Shown piece after piece: positions 10,949-23,781 of a stretch of 64,000 bases of DNA. The stretch's first letter is position 1. Every line of letters begins with the position of its first letter. The position numbers and the translations under genes are program-made. Source of the DNA: Salinarimonas ramus (GTDB taxonomy: Bacteria; Pseudomonadota; Alphaproteobacteria; Rhizobiales; Beijerinckiaceae); the NCBI RefSeq assembly GCF_014645695.1, contig NZ_BMMF01000003.1:1-64000 (forward strand). The letters run 5' to 3'. Below the pieces are notes generated by a model. That model did not search any database. It saw nothing but the letters and a program-made list of their open reading frames with translations, and had not been told where the DNA came from.

Positions 10949-11692
10949 TCAGGCGCTCTCGCGCTCGCGATCCCGGTCGCGCTCGCGACGCGGACCACGC
11001 TCACGATCGCCGCCCGGGCGGCCGCTCTCCTCGGTCATGCGGCGCTCCTGCGCCATCGGGTCGTGCTCGAGGATCTCGCCCTTGAACACCCACACCTTGA
11101 TGCCGCACGTGCCGTAGGTGGTGAACGCCGTTCCGACGCCGTAATCCACGTCCGCGCGCAGCGTGTGCAGCGGCACGCGGCCCTCGCGATACCACTCGAG
11201 GCGCGCGATCTCCGCGCCGCCGAGACGGCCGGCGCAGTTGATGCGGATGCCCTCGGCGCCCAGACGCATCGCCGACTGCACGGCGCGCTTCATGGCGCGA
11301 CGGAACGCCACGCGGCGCTCGAGCTGCTGGGCGATCGAATCGGCGATGAGCGTCGCGTCCGTCTCGGGCTTGCGCACCTCGACGATGTTGATCGTCACCT
11401 CGGCCTTGGTCATGCGGCCGACGAGCTTGCGGAGCTTCTCGATGTCCGCGCCCTTCTTGCCGATGACGACGCCCGGGCGAGCCGAGTGGATCGTGACGCG
11501 GCACTTGCGGTGCGGACGCTCGATGACGATGCGCGAGACGGCCGCCTGCTTGAGCTGCTTCATGAGGGCGTCGCGGATGGCGATGTCCTCGTGCAGCAGC
11601 CGGGCGTACTCGCCCTTCTCGGCGAACCAGCGGCTGTCCCAGGTGCGGTTGATGCCCAGACGCAGCCCGATCGGGTTGACCTTGTGACCCAT
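10949..11692 (-). CDS. rpsC: 30S ribosomal protein S3
   Basis: S3 forms part of the mRNA entry helicase centre. The 247-residue product starts [20 protein letters not shown] and has a KH domain ([19 protein letters not shown]). It ends with an Arg/Glu/Asp-rich tail (about 225-247) that is longer than in E. coli, a common lineage-specific extension. It lies 10 bases after rplV. Confidence 0.97.
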   Translation of the reverse strand: MGHKVNPIGLRLGINRTWDSRWFAEKGEYARLLHEDIAIRDALMKQLKQAAVSRIVIERPHRKCRVTIHSARPGVVIGKKGADIEKLRKLVGRMTKAEVTINIVEVRKPETDATLIADSIAQQLERRVAFRRAMKRAVQSAMRLGAEGIRINCAGRLGGAEIARLEWYREGRVPLHTLRADVDYGVGTAFTTYGTCGIKVWVFKGEILEHDPMAQERRMTEESGRPGGDRERGPRRERDRDRERESA

Positions 11693-11702
11693 CGTATCCT
11701 CC

Positions 11703-12080
11703 TCAGGCCTGCGCTTCTTCGCGAACCACGATCGTGAGGTTCGAGAAGGGCTTCATGATCCGCGCGCCGCGCCCGCGGGCACGAGCGTGGAAGCGCTTCA
11801 TGACGAGCGCCTTGCCCACGAACGCTTCCTTGACGACGAGATCGTCGACGTCGAGGTCGTGGTTGTTCTCGGCGTTGGCGATGGCGCTCTCGAGGCACTT
11901 CTTCACGTCGCGCGCGATGCGCTTCTTGGAGAACTCGAGATCCGCGAGCGCGACGCCGACCTTCTTGCCGCGGATGAGACCCGCGACGAGATTGAGCTTC
12001 TGCGGGCTGATGCGCAGCATGCGCAGCACGGCCCGGGCCTCGTTGCTCGGCAGCGAGCGGGTTTGAGCGGGCTTGCCCAT
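11703..12080 (-). CDS. rplV: 50S ribosomal protein L22
   Basis: L22 lines the nascent-peptide tunnel. The 125-residue product has the conserved [20 protein letters not shown] and the beta-hairpin segment [20 protein letters not shown]. Only one base separates it from rpsS. Confidence 0.96.
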   Translation of the reverse strand: MGKPAQTRSLPSNEARAVLRMLRISPQKLNLVAGLIRGKKVGVALADLEFSKKRIARDVKKCLESAIANAENNHDLDVDDLVVKEAFVGKALVMKRFHARARGRGARIMKPFSNLTIVVREEAQA

Positions 12081-12081
12081 G

Positions 12082-12360
12082 TCAGCGCCTCTTCGCCTTC
12101 TTGTCCGCCGCGTGGCCGGAGAAGGTGCGGGTCGGCGAGAACTCGCCGAACTTGTGACCCACCATCTCCTCCGTCACGTAGACGGGAATGTGCTTCTGAC
12201 CGTTGTAGACCCCGAAGGTGAGGCCGACGAACTGAGGCAGGATCGTGGAGCGACGGCTCCAGATCTTGATCACCTCGTTGCGACCGGACGAGCGGGCCGC
12301 CTCGGCCTTCTTGAGAAGGTAGCCGTCGACGAACGGACCCTTCCAGATGGAACGCGCCAT
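12082..12360 (-). CDS. rpsS: 30S ribosomal protein S19
   Basis: S19 is in the 30S head and pairs with S13. The 92-residue product starts [20 protein letters not shown] and has the signature [19 protein letters not shown]. It ends [12 protein letters not shown] and lies 10 bases after rplB. Confidence 0.97.
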   Translation of the reverse strand: MARSIWKGPFVDGYLLKKAEAARSSGRNEVIKIWSRRSTILPQFVGLTFGVYNGQKHIPVYVTEEMVGHKFGEFSPTRTFSGHAADKKAKRR

Positions 12361-12370
12361 GGCTCTGTCC

Positions 12371-13210
12371 TCACCTCTTCTTGCGGGCGTGGCGGCTCGA
12401 GACGATGAACTTGTCCGTCCGCTTGTTGGACCGCGTCTTGCGGCCCTTGGTGGGCTTGCCCCACGGGGTGACCGGGTGACGGCCGCCCGAGGTGCGGCCC
12501 TCGCCGCCGCCGTGCGGGTGGTCGATCGGGTTCATCGCGACGCCGCGATTGTGCGGGCGACGGCCGAGCCAGCGATTGCGGCCCGCCTTGCCCATCGACG
12601 TGTTCATGTGGTCGGGGTTCGAGACCGCGCCCACCGTCGCGAAGCACTGGCCGTGGACCAGGCGCTGCTCGCCCGACGTCAGCCGGATGGAGACGTAGCC
12701 CTGGTCGCGGCCGACGATCTGCCCGTAGGAGCCCGCCGAGCGCGCCATCGCGCCGCCCTTGCCGATCTTCAGCTCGATGTTGTGCACGATCGTGCCGACG
12801 GGGATGGCCGACAGCGGCAGGGCGTTGCCCGGCTTGATGTCGGACTTGTCGCCGGCGGTGACCGTGTCGCCCGCCGAGAGGCGCTGCGGCGCGAGGATGT
12901 AGGACTGCGTCCCGTCCTCGTATCGGATCAGCGCGATGTAGGCCGAGCGGTTGGGATCGTACTCGATCCGCTCCACCGTCGCCGTCTCGCCCAGGCGCGC
13001 GCGGCGCTTGAAGTCGACGACGCGGTAGGTCCGCTTGTGGCCGCCGCCGCGGAAGCGGACGGTGACCCGGCCCGTGTTGTTGCGGCCGCCCTTCTGCGAC
13101 AGGCCTTCCGTGAGCGCCTTGACCGGCTTGCCCTTGTAGAGGCCCTTGCGGTCGACGATGACGAGCTGACGGAGGCCGGGCGTGATGGGCTTGAAATGCT
13201 TCAAAGCCAT
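12371..13210 (-). CDS. rplB: 50S ribosomal protein L2
   Basis: L2 is essential for subunit joining and peptidyl transfer. The 279-residue product starts [20 protein letters not shown]. It carries the conserved loop [20 protein letters not shown], including the functional histidine. It lies 16 bases after rplW. Confidence 0.98.
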   Translation of the reverse strand: MALKHFKPITPGLRQLVIVDRKGLYKGKPVKALTEGLSQKGGRNNTGRVTVRFRGGGHKRTYRVVDFKRRARLGETATVERIEYDPNRSAYIALIRYEDGTQSYILAPQRLSAGDTVTAGDKSDIKPGNALPLSAIPVGTIVHNIELKIGKGGAMARSAGSYGQIVGRDQGYVSIRLTSGEQRLVHGQCFATVGAVSNPDHMNTSMGKAGRNRWLGRRPHNRGVAMNPIDHPHGGGEGRTSGGRHPVTPWGKPTKGRKTRSNKRTDKFIVSSRHARKKR

Positions 13211-13226
13211 TGTGGAGATCCCTTCC

Positions 13227-13523
13227 TCACAGGCCCGTGGTGACGTCGATCGAGTGCCCCTCCTCGAGGGTCACGATCGCCTTCTTGACGTCCGAGCGAC
13301 GGCCGCGCGTGCCGCGGAAGACCTTGGTCTTGCCCTTGGTCACGAGCGTGTTCACGGCCTTGACCTTGACGTCGAAGAGCTTCTCGACGGCCGTCTTGAT
13401 CTGCGGCTTGGTCGCGTCGATGGCGACCTTGAACACGACCTTGTTCTGCTCGGACAGGTTCGTCGACTTCTCCGTGATCACGGGAGCGACGATCACGTCG
13501 TAATGGCGTGGATCCATGCTCAT
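13227..13523 (-). CDS. rplW: 50S ribosomal protein L23
   Basis: L23 sits at the tunnel exit and docks trigger factor. The 98-residue product includes [20 protein letters not shown] and [18 protein letters not shown]. Its ATG overlaps the rplD stop by 4 bases (ATGA). Confidence 0.97.
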   Translation of the reverse strand: MSMDPRHYDVIVAPVITEKSTNLSEQNKVVFKVAIDATKPQIKTAVEKLFDVKVKAVNTLVTKGKTKVFRGTRGRRSDVKKAIVTLEEGHSIDVTTGL

Positions 13524-14140
13524 TTGAACCGCGCCTCCAGCGCATCGACGGCGGCCTTGGTCAGCACGAGCTTCTCGCGGCGCAGGATGTCGTAGACGTT
13601 GATGCCCTGGATCGGCAGGACGTCGATGTTCGGGATCGAGCGCGAGGCGAGCTTGAAGTTCACGTCGAGCTCGGCACCGCCGATGATCAGCGCGTTCGTG
13701 AGATCGAGCTTGGCGAAGCGCTCGCGGAGCGCCTTCGTCTTGGGCTCGTTCGCCACGATGTCGTCGACGACGATCAACGAGGAGGCCTGGGCCTTGGAGG
13801 ACAGCGCATGGCGCAGAGCCAGCGCGCGGACCTTCTTGGGCAGGTCGTGGGCGTGCGAGCGCACGACCGGACCGAAGGCGCGTCCGCCGCCGCGGAACTG
13901 GGCGACGCGCGCCGAGCCGTGGCGGGCGTTACCGGTGCCCTTCTGACGGTAGACCTTCTTGGTCGTCCGGGCGATCTCGCCGCGGTTCTTGACCTTGTGG
14001 GTCCCCGCCTGGCGCTTGGCGAGCTGCCAGCGGACCATGCGCTGCAGGATGTCGGCGCGGGGCTCGAGACCGAAGATCGCGTCGTCGAGCTCGACCTCGC
14101 CGGCGCTGCCGCCGTCCAACGTGGTGATCGCGAGCTTCAT
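13520..14140 (-). CDS. rplD: 50S ribosomal protein L4
   Basis: L4 has a loop that reaches the peptide tunnel; in E. coli it also autoregulates the S10 operon. The ATG at 14140 gives 206 residues starting [26 protein letters not shown] lies 8 bases upstream, and the ATG overlaps the rplC stop by one base (TGATG). A GTG one codon earlier is possible. The tunnel loop [20 protein letters not shown] is intact. Confidence 0.97.
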   Translation of the reverse strand: MKLAITTLDGGSAGEVELDDAIFGLEPRADILQRMVRWQLAKRQAGTHKVKNRGEIARTTKKVYRQKGTGNARHGSARVAQFRGGGRAFGPVVRSHAHDLPKKVRALALRHALSSKAQASSLIVVDDIVANEPKTKALRERFAKLDLTNALIIGGAELDVNFKLASRSIPNIDVLPIQGINVYDILRREKLVLTKAAVDALEARFK

Positions 14141-14889
14141 CACGCGTTCTCCTCGGTCTGAGCGAGAGGAGCCTGGGAATCGGGCGCGGCCTCGGCCGGC
14201 GCCTCGCTGGCCCCGTTCTCACGGAACTTGCCGGGCATCGGCACATCCGCCGGGAGCGCGCGCTTCACGGCGTCCCGCACGAAGATCCAGCCGCCGTCGA
14301 CGCCGGGAACGGCGCCCTCGACGAGGATCAGGCCGCGCTCGACGTCGGTCTGGACGACGCGCAGGTTCTGGGTCGTCACGCGATCGACGCCGAGGTGACC
14401 CGGCATCTTCTTGCCCTTGAACGTCTTGCCGGGGTCCTGACGACCGCCGGTCGAGCCGATCGAGCGATGCGACACGGACACGCCGTGCGAGGCGCGAAGG
14501 CCCGCGAAGTTCCAGCGCTTCATGCCGCCCGCGAAGCCCTTACCCTTCGAGGTGCCCGTCACGTCGACGAACTGCCCCGGGACGAAGTGGTCCGCGGTGA
14601 TCTCGGCGCCGACCGGGATCAGCGCGTCCTCGGACACGCGGAACTCGGCGATCTTGCGCTTCGGCTCCACCTTGGCGACGGCGAACCGCCCGCGCTCGGC
14701 CTTGGAGACGTTCTTCACCTTGGCGAGGCCGGCGCCGACCTGCAGCGCGACGTAGCCGTTCTTGTCCATCGTCCGATGAGCCACGACCTGGCACTGGTCG
14801 AGCTTGAGGACGGTGACCGGGACATGCTCTCCGGCGTCGGTGAAGACGCGGGTCATGCCGATCTTTTGCGCGATGACGCCTGAGCGCAT
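14140..14889 (-). CDS. rplC: 50S ribosomal protein L3
   Basis: L3 starts large-subunit assembly and reaches the peptidyl-transferase centre. The 249-residue product starts [20 protein letters not shown] and has the loop [20 protein letters not shown], whose Gln is the usual methylation site. An Ala/Pro/Glu-rich tail (about 222-249) exceeds the E. coli protein. Confidence 0.97.
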   Translation of the reverse strand: MRSGVIAQKIGMTRVFTDAGEHVPVTVLKLDQCQVVAHRTMDKNGYVALQVGAGLAKVKNVSKAERGRFAVAKVEPKRKIAEFRVSEDALIPVGAEITADHFVPGQFVDVTGTSKGKGFAGGMKRWNFAGLRASHGVSVSHRSIGSTGGRQDPGKTFKGKKMPGHLGVDRVTTQNLRVVQTDVERGLILVEGAVPGVDGGWIFVRDAVKRALPADVPMPGKFRENGASEAPAEAAPDSQAPLAQTEENA

Positions 14890-14938
14890 GTGCGTTCCCT
14901 CTCGGCGTTGATGCCTGTCTCTGAGAGCCCCTGGGGCC

Positions 14939-15247
<309 letters not shown>

Positions 15248-15300
15248 GGGTTGCCCCGTCTTCCTCACGTGACCCGCGCGGGTGATCCCCGCCGCGGGAC

Positions 15301-15332
15301 GGAAAACGCGGCCGCGTCGCTCGCGGCCGCGT
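15301..15332 (-). terminator. Terminator-like hairpin after tuf
   Basis: A perfect 10-bp stem (ACGCGGCCGC / GCGGCCGCGT) with a 7-base loop is followed on the minus strand by TTTTCC. It lies 20 bases past the tuf stop and 54 bases before the rpsJ start. It would separate the str genes from the S10 genes, at least in part. Confidence 0.7.
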
Positions 15333-15351
15333 CCTCACGCTGCCTCGAGCC

Positions 15352-16542
<1,191 letters not shown>

Positions 16543-16599
16543 GGTGGCACCCATTCGTTCTTGAAGATGTTAGCAGGGATGAGATCCGGCGACGCTCGC

Positions 16600-18684
<2,085 letters not shown>

Positions 18685-18717
18685 GTCTCTCCGTTCGATC
18701 TCGTGTCCGCGTCTCGA

Positions 18718-19188
18718 TTACCAGCGGTAATGCGAGAAGGCGCGGTTGGCCTCGGCCATGCGGTGCGTGTCTTCGCGCTTCTTGACCGCGCTGCCGCGGT
18801 TCTGAGCGGCGTCCGACAGCTCGGCGGCGAGACGCTCGACCATGGTACGGTCGTTGCGGGCGCGCGCCGCCGTGATCAGCCAGCGGATCGCGAGCGCCTG
18901 GCGACGCTCCGGACGAACCTCGACCGGCACCTGGTAGGTGGCGCCGCCGACGCGGCGGGAGCGGACCTCGATCGCCGGAGCGACGTTCTCGAGGGCGGCC
19001 TTGAAGACCTCCAGCGGGTCCGTCTTCATGCGGCTCTCGACGAGGTCGAAGGCGCCGTAGACGATCGTCTCCGCGGCCGACTTCTTGCCGTCGTACATGA
19101 TCGAGTTCATGAACTTCGACAGCACGAGATCGCCGTACTTCGGATCCGGGTTGATTTCACGCTTTTCGGCGCTGTGGCGGCGGGACAT
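18718..19188 (-). CDS. rpsG: 30S ribosomal protein S7
   Basis: S7 nucleates assembly of the 30S head and represses the str operon in E. coli. The 156-residue product starts [20 protein letters not shown] and has the signature [20 protein letters not shown]. It ends [15 protein letters not shown] and lies 36 bases after rpsL. Confidence 0.97.
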   Translation of the reverse strand: MSRRHSAEKREINPDPKYGDLVLSKFMNSIMYDGKKSAAETIVYGAFDLVESRMKTDPLEVFKAALENVAPAIEVRSRRVGGATYQVPVEVRPERRQALAIRWLITAARARNDRTMVERLAAELSDAAQNRGSAVKKREDTHRMAEANRAFSHYRW

Positions 19189-19224
19189 GCGATGGCTCCG
19201 TCCTGAAACTTCTCGGCGACCGGA

Positions 19225-19596
19225 TTACTTCGGACGCTTGGCGCCGTACTTGGAACGGCGCTGCTTGCGGTTCTTGACGCCCTGGGTGTCGAGGACGCCG
19301 CGCAGGATGTGGTAACGCACGCCCGGCAAGTCCTTAACGCGGCCGCCGCGGATCATCACCACGGAGTGTTCCTGGAGGTTGTGACCCTCGCCCGGAATGT
19401 AGCCGATGACCTCGAAGCCGTTCGTCAGGCGCACCTTCGCGACCTTGCGCAGCGCGGAGTTCGGCTTCTTCGGCGTCGTCGTGTAGACGCGGGTGCACAC
19501 GCCGCGCTTCTGCGGGCACGCTTCCAGCGCCGGGACCTTGTTGCGCGCCTTCTGGGCCGTCCGCGGCTTGCGGATCAGCTGGGAGATGGTCGGCAT
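19225..19596 (-). CDS. rpsL: 30S ribosomal protein S12
   Basis: S12 is the decoding-centre protein that monitors codon-anticodon pairing. The 123-residue product starts [19 protein letters not shown]. Lys43 ([10 protein letters not shown]) and Lys88 ([10 protein letters not shown]) are both wild type, so no classical streptomycin-resistance change is present. The DLPGV motif that carries the modified Asp is intact. It is the first gene of the ribosomal block, behind a long leader. Confidence 0.98.
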   Translation of the reverse strand: MPTISQLIRKPRTAQKARNKVPALEACPQKRGVCTRVYTTTPKKPNSALRKVAKVRLTNGFEVIGYIPGEGHNLQEHSVVMIRGGRVKDLPGVRYHILRGVLDTQGVKNRKQRRSKYGAKRPK

Positions 19597-20154
19597 CCTC
19601 TGCCCTCTCGTCTCGGCCGCTCGCGGCGGCCGCTCGTTCCTCGAACCCGAACCCGGCGACCTCGGAACCCCCGTCCCGCGGCCCGCCCGGGCCCTTCACG
19701 CATTCACCGTCGCGCAGCGCGCCGCATCGTTCGGGTCGCCGACGGGACTTGCCCGTGTTCCGGCGACCGTCGACGCAAAGCGAATTCGCGCCGTCGGGTC
19801 CGGGTGAGACCTGAGGCGCGACGCCACGCAGAGGACCGAGGATCGTGAGACCCGCGGTCGTGCCCCAAAAGATGACGTCTGTGAGACGATCATTGAGTTT
19901 CGGCGGCGTCTAGGACGCTTGGGTCGACGCTCGGCGCATCGACTCTGCGAACCTACGGCCCGCCGGAAGTCCGCGCTACATAAGGGTGGTCGAACCCCGA
20001 GTCAACCGGAAAACCGAGACTTCGCCCCCGTTTCGCGCGGTCGCACCCCGTTCGTGGCGCCCGCACGATGTCGCGCATGCCGTGCTCGCCGTCAACGAAG
20101 GATTCACGGGCGTTGCTTAAGGAGACGGATCGGGACGGGCGAGAGGAGACAGCC
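19597..20154. other. 558-base intergenic control region of the str operon
   Basis: No convincing gene is found here. It holds a promoter-like pair reading left (19977-20005) and about 370 bases of leader before rpsL. It must also hold the control region for the small plus-strand gene at 20155. I could not identify a riboswitch or a known ribosomal-protein binding site. Confidence 0.5.
19977..20005 (-). promoter_or_regulatory. Strong promoter-like pair for the str ribosomal operon
   Basis: The minus strand carries TTGACT (20005-20000), exactly 17 bases, then TATGTA (19982-19977). This is near the housekeeping sigma consensus. Transcription would start near 19970, giving an unusually long rpsL leader of about 370 nt. 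Confidence 0.6.
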
Positions 20155-20382
20155 ATGAGCATCGACGCGACGGCGGGCCTGTCGGCCGCCTGGTCCTCGA
20201 GCCGGACCGACTTCGCCATGCAGGCGCTCAAGCGCGCCGGCGAGACCGCGGACGCGAATCGCCTGGTCGAGGCGAGCCTCGCCACCATGCAAGAGGCCAA
20301 TGCCGAACCCGCCGCGGCGCCCCCGCGCGAGCCGGCGCCGCCTCCGCCCGGCCAGGGCCGCTACGTCGACACGATGGCCTGA
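20155..20382 (+). CDS. Small 75-residue protein, weakly like YjfB-type motility proteins
   Basis: The ATG at 20155 has a good ribosome-binding site (GAGAGGAGACAGCC). The protein has an N-terminal amphipathic stretch (residues 8-45, with AMQALKRAGETADANRLV). A Pro/Ala-rich linker and the end GQGRYVDTMA follow. The helix plus the terminal G-x-x-VD-x-x-A pattern loosely recalls short 'putative motility protein' YjfB-like sequences, but the match is weak and nothing flagellar lies nearby. It stands alone between rpsL and an HNH nuclease gene. Confidence 0.6.
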   Translation: MSIDATAGLSAAWSSSRTDFAMQALKRAGETADANRLVEASLATMQEANAEPAAAPPREPAPPPPGQGRYVDTMA

Positions 20383-20615
20383 GGCACGCGGGCGTCCGCG
20401 CGCTGCGACGCGCATTCTTAAATCTTTGCCACGCTTTCCGCGCCGCCCGCGCGCGCTCCCCGGCGCGCTCGCGGGCGTTCGTGCGCGCCGGCTCTCACAC
20501 TTTCGTCGCCCCGCACGGCCTGCGGCGCGAACGAGCCTTCACAAGGCTGTCACGATGGGAGTAGATTTTCCGGACGGGAGCGTGGAGCGATCCCCTCCCC
20601 GCCGGAGGAGGTGAC

Positions 20616-21185
20616 GTGAGCGTACACGTTCAGCCGATCGTCCGGCCGGACGCCTGTCCGGCCCTCGTGCTCAACGCCGATTATCGGCCTTTGAGCTATT
20701 ATCCCCTGTCGGTCTGGTGCTGGCAGGACACCATCAAGGCGGTGTTTCTCGATCGGGTGAACATCGTCTCGCATTACGACAAGACGGTGCGAAGTCCCAC
20801 CTTCGAGATGCGGCTTCCCTCCGTCGTCTCGCTCAAGACCTACGTGAAGCCGACGCGCATCCCGGCCTTCACGCGCTTCAACGTCTTTCTCCGCGACCGA
20901 TTCACCTGCCAATATTGCGGCGCCCGCGAGGAATTGACCTTCGACCACGTGATTCCCCGCTCCAAGGGCGGGCAGACCACCTGGGAGAACGTCGTCGCCG
21001 CCTGCTCGCCCTGCAACCTGCGCAAGGGCGACCGCCTGCCGCGGGACGCCGAGATGATTCCCCGCCAGGCGCCCTTCGCGCCCTCCTTGGCGGATCTCCA
21101 CCAGAACGGCCGGCACTTCCCGCCGAACTACCTCCACCACAGCTGGATGGACTACCTCTACTGGGACACCGAGCTGGAACCGTGA
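20616..21185 (+). CDS. HNH endonuclease family protein
   Basis: The 189-residue protein starts at GTG 20616 behind a strong GGAGGAGGT site. The HNH nuclease domain has its zinc cysteines in TCQYCG (98, 101) and CSPCN (130, 133). The catalytic stretch is FDHVIPRSKGG (His111, with Asn125 and Asn134 following). The family is widespread and conserved in alphaproteobacteria as a stand-alone gene. Its substrate is unknown, and no restriction methylase is nearby. Confidence 0.9.
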   Translation: MSVHVQPIVRPDACPALVLNADYRPLSYYPLSVWCWQDTIKAVFLDRVNIVSHYDKTVRSPTFEMRLPSVVSLKTYVKPTRIPAFTRFNVFLRDRFTCQYCGAREELTFDHVIPRSKGGQTTWENVVAACSPCNLRKGDRLPRDAEMIPRQAPFAPSLADLHQNGRHFPPNYLHHSWMDYLYWDTELEP

Positions 21186-21189
21186 GGGC

Positions 21190-21705
21190 TCAGGTGCGCC
21201 GGGCACCCATGGCCGCGCTCGCGAACGCGATCATCGCGAGCCCCGCGGAGATCACCGCGTTCCAGCCGGCCATGGAGAGGCCGAGGAAGCGCCACGCCGC
21301 GTCCGTGCAGGAGACGACGCGCACGGTGTCGAGCTGGGCGAGGAAGTCGTCCATGGACGCCGCCGCCGGCGCGGCCGCCCCGCCGCAATCGGCCGGGCCG
21401 AGCCAGAAGTCCCATTCGACGCCCGCATGGTAGATGCCGAGCCCGGCTGACACGACGAAGACGAGCCCGAGCAGCGCCACGAGCCCGCGCCCCGCAGCCG
21501 GCCGGCCCGAAAGCGCGATCGCCACGAGCCCCAGCGGCAGCGCGACGTAATAGGGCCAGCGTTGCAGGAGGCACAGCGCGCAGGGCAGGTAGCCGAGCCC
21601 GTATTGGAAGACGAGCGCGGTGGCGATCGTCGCCCCCGCGACGAGGGTGATCAGCAGCGCGACGAGACGCCGGTCGCGCAGGAGGTCGACGGGAGAGGCT
21701 GTCAT
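21190..21705 (-). CDS. dsbB: Disulfide bond formation protein B
   Basis: DsbB is the inner-membrane quinone reductase that reoxidises periplasmic DsbA. The 171-residue product has four hydrophobic segments (about 13-32, 44-62, 68-86, 146-165). The quinone-side pair is CALC near residue 40. The periplasmic loop carries a second pair, the Cys in GPADCGG and the Cys in VVSCTD, as in the family. The ATG at 21705 was chosen because it starts just before the first membrane segment. It is divergent from ppiD, another envelope-folding gene. Confidence 0.85.
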   Translation of the reverse strand: MTASPVDLLRDRRLVALLITLVAGATIATALVFQYGLGYLPCALCLLQRWPYYVALPLGLVAIALSGRPAAGRGLVALLGLVFVVSAGLGIYHAGVEWDFWLGPADCGGAAAPAAASMDDFLAQLDTVRVVSCTDAAWRFLGLSMAGWNAVISAGLAMIAFASAAMGARRT

Positions 21706-21876
21706 GAGGTCGTGCCGCGCGCTCCGATGCGAGGGGCCCGTTAGCGGGGTTCGGGCAGGGGAATCCGGCGGCTCAATAGCGCGCCGGGCGCGCCGACGGA
21801 AGCGTCGCGCCGTCGCGGGCTTTCGCGGGGGCGCTTTATGCGCTAATCGCTCCCGTCTGGAACAACGGGACGCCCC

Positions 21877-23781
21877 ATGCTGCAGAACCTTCGCAACGTC
21901 GGTAAGACCTGGGTCGGCAAGGCCGTCGCGGCCGTGCTCTTCACGCTGCTCATCCTCTCCTTCGCCGTGTGGGGCATCGGCGACATCTTCCGCGGCGGCG
22001 CCTCGACCACGGTGGTGCGCGTCGGCGATACCGAGATCGACGCGCAGACCGTGCGCGACGCCTACACGCGCCAGATCAGGCGATTGTCGGCGCAGCTCGG
22101 CCAGCCGATCACGCCCGAGCAGGCGCAGCTCTTCGGCATCGATCAGCAGGTGCTGGGGCAGATCGCGACGGAGGCGGTGCTGAGCGAGCGCGCCCGCGAG
22201 CTCGGCATCCGCGCGGGCGATGCCCTCGTCGCGCGCTCCATCGCCGACGATCCGACCTTCCAGGCGGGTGGCCAGTTCGACGCCAATGCCTTCCGGCGCT
22301 TCCTCTCGCTCGCCGGCATGTCCGAGCAGATGTTCGTCTTCGAGCAGGCGCGCGAGCTCGAGCGCCGCGCCATCGTCGAGGCGGTGGGCGCCGGCATCGG
22401 CGCACCGGTGGCCGCGCAGGAGGCGATCCACCGCTACGATTCGGAGCGCCGTGCGGCGGACTACGTCGTGCTGCCCGAAAGCCTCGCCGGCGAGATCGCC
22501 GAGCCCGACGAGACGACGCTGGAGAGCTTCTTCTCCGAGCGCCGCAGCCAGTGGCGCGCGCCGGAATACCGCGCGGCCCAGGTGCTGGCGATCTCGCCGG
22601 AGGCCATCGCCGATCCCGCGTCGATCGAGGACGACGCCGTCGCGGCGCGCTACGAGGACGTGGCGACGGCGCGATTCGGCACGCCCGAGCGCCGCACCAT
22701 CCAGCGCATCCCCTTCCCGAGCGAGGAGGAAGCCGCGGCGGCCGCCGCGCGCATCGCGAGCGGCGAGACCACGTTCGAGGCGCTCGCCGCCGAGCGCGAG
22801 GTCGCGCCGGACGTCCTCGACCTGGGCACGCTCGCCCGCTCGGAGATCCTCGACCCGGCCGTGGCCGAGGCCGCCTTCGGCCTCGAGGAGGGCGCGGTGA
22901 GCGAGCCCGTCGCCGGGCGCTTCGGGTCCTCGCTCGTGCGCGTGACCGCGGTCGAGCCCGAATCGGTGCAGCCTATCGACGAGGTGGACGAGGCGCTGCG
23001 CATGGAGATCGCGCTCGAGCGCGCCACCGACCGCATCCGCGACGTCTACGACGCGGTGGAGGACCAGCGCGCCGCCGCGATCCCGCTCTCCGACATCGCC
23101 GCCGAGCGCGGCCTCGATCTCCTGACGATCGAAGCGGTGGATCGCCAGGGCCTCGGCCCGGAGGGCACGCCCGTCGAGCTGCCGGCACGCCAGGGGCTGC
23201 TGCCGGCGCTCTACGAGACCGGTATCGGCGTCGACAACCTCGCGCTCCGCACCGAGGGCGGCGGGTACGTCTGGTACGACGTCACCGCCATCGAGCCCGC
23301 CCGCGACCGCGAGCTCTCGGAGGTGCGCGACGAGGTAGTCGCGGCGTGGCGCGACGAGCAGGTGGCCGAGGCGCTCACGGAGCGCGCGCGCACCATAGTC
23401 GAGCAGCTGGAGGGCGGCGCGACGCTGGACGACGTCGCCGCCGAGACCGGGCTGACCGTCGCGCGCGCGGAAGGCCTCGCCCGCGGCCAGGCGGCGGCGC
23501 CCCTCACCGAGCCCGCGGTGACGCGCCTCTTCGCCACCCGCGTCGGCGAGCCCGGCTCTGCGCCGCTCGGCGAGACGGAGCGCGTCGTCTACCGCGTCAC
23601 CGAGGCGAGCGCGCCGGACTACCTCACCACCACGCCGCAGGCCGAGGAGATCGACGCGCGCATGTCCGAGTTCCTGACGCAGGACGTGCTCGAGCAGTAC
23701 CTCGCCTATCTGCAGACGGAGCTCGGCGCCGAGATCGATCAGGCCGCCTTCGATGCGGCGGTGCGCGGCGGAGCCTTCTGA
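21877..23781 (+). CDS. ppiD: Periplasmic folding chaperone / peptidyl-prolyl isomerase PpiD
   Basis: This 634-residue SurA/PpiD family protein is anchored by one N-terminal membrane helix (about 17-38). A SurA-like N-terminal chaperone domain follows (about 50-190), then a parvulin-like rotamase domain (about 255-370), then a second helical region. The parvulin part is divergent, as in many alphaproteobacteria, so isomerase activity is not assured. It likely helps fold exported proteins, which fits the divergent dsbB. Its stop overlaps the trpE start (TGATG). Confidence 0.85.
   Translation: MLQNLRNVGKTWVGKAVAAVLFTLLILSFAVWGIGDIFRGGASTTVVRVGDTEIDAQTVRDAYTRQIRRLSAQLGQPITPEQAQLFGIDQQVLGQIATEAVLSERARELGIRAGDALVARSIADDPTFQAGGQFDANAFRRFLSLAGMSEQMFVFEQARELERRAIVEAVGAGIGAPVAAQEAIHRYDSERRAADYVVLPESLAGEIAEPDETTLESFFSERRSQWRAPEYRAAQVLAISPEAIADPASIEDDAVAARYEDVATARFGTPERRTIQRIPFPSEEEAAAAAARIASGETTFEALAAEREVAPDVLDLGTLARSEILDPAVAEAAFGLEEGAVSEPVAGRFGSSLVRVTAVEPESVQPIDEVDEALRMEIALERATDRIRDVYDAVEDQRAAAIPLSDIAAERGLDLLTIEAVDRQGLGPEGTPVELPARQGLLPALYETGIGVDNLALRTEGGGYVWYDVTAIEPARDRELSEVRDEVVAAWRDEQVAEALTERARTIVEQLEGGATLDDVAAETGLTVARAEGLARGQAAAPLTEPAVTRLFATRVGEPGSAPLGETERVVYRVTEASAPDYLTTTPQAEEIDARMSEFLTQDVLEQYLAYLQTELGAEIDQAAFDAAVRGGAF

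Noticed and set aside
20538-20567. TTCACA-18-TAGATT as promoter of the HNH gene
   Set aside because: The spacing and matches are weak and other AT-containing stretches nearby are as good, so it is not listed as a feature.
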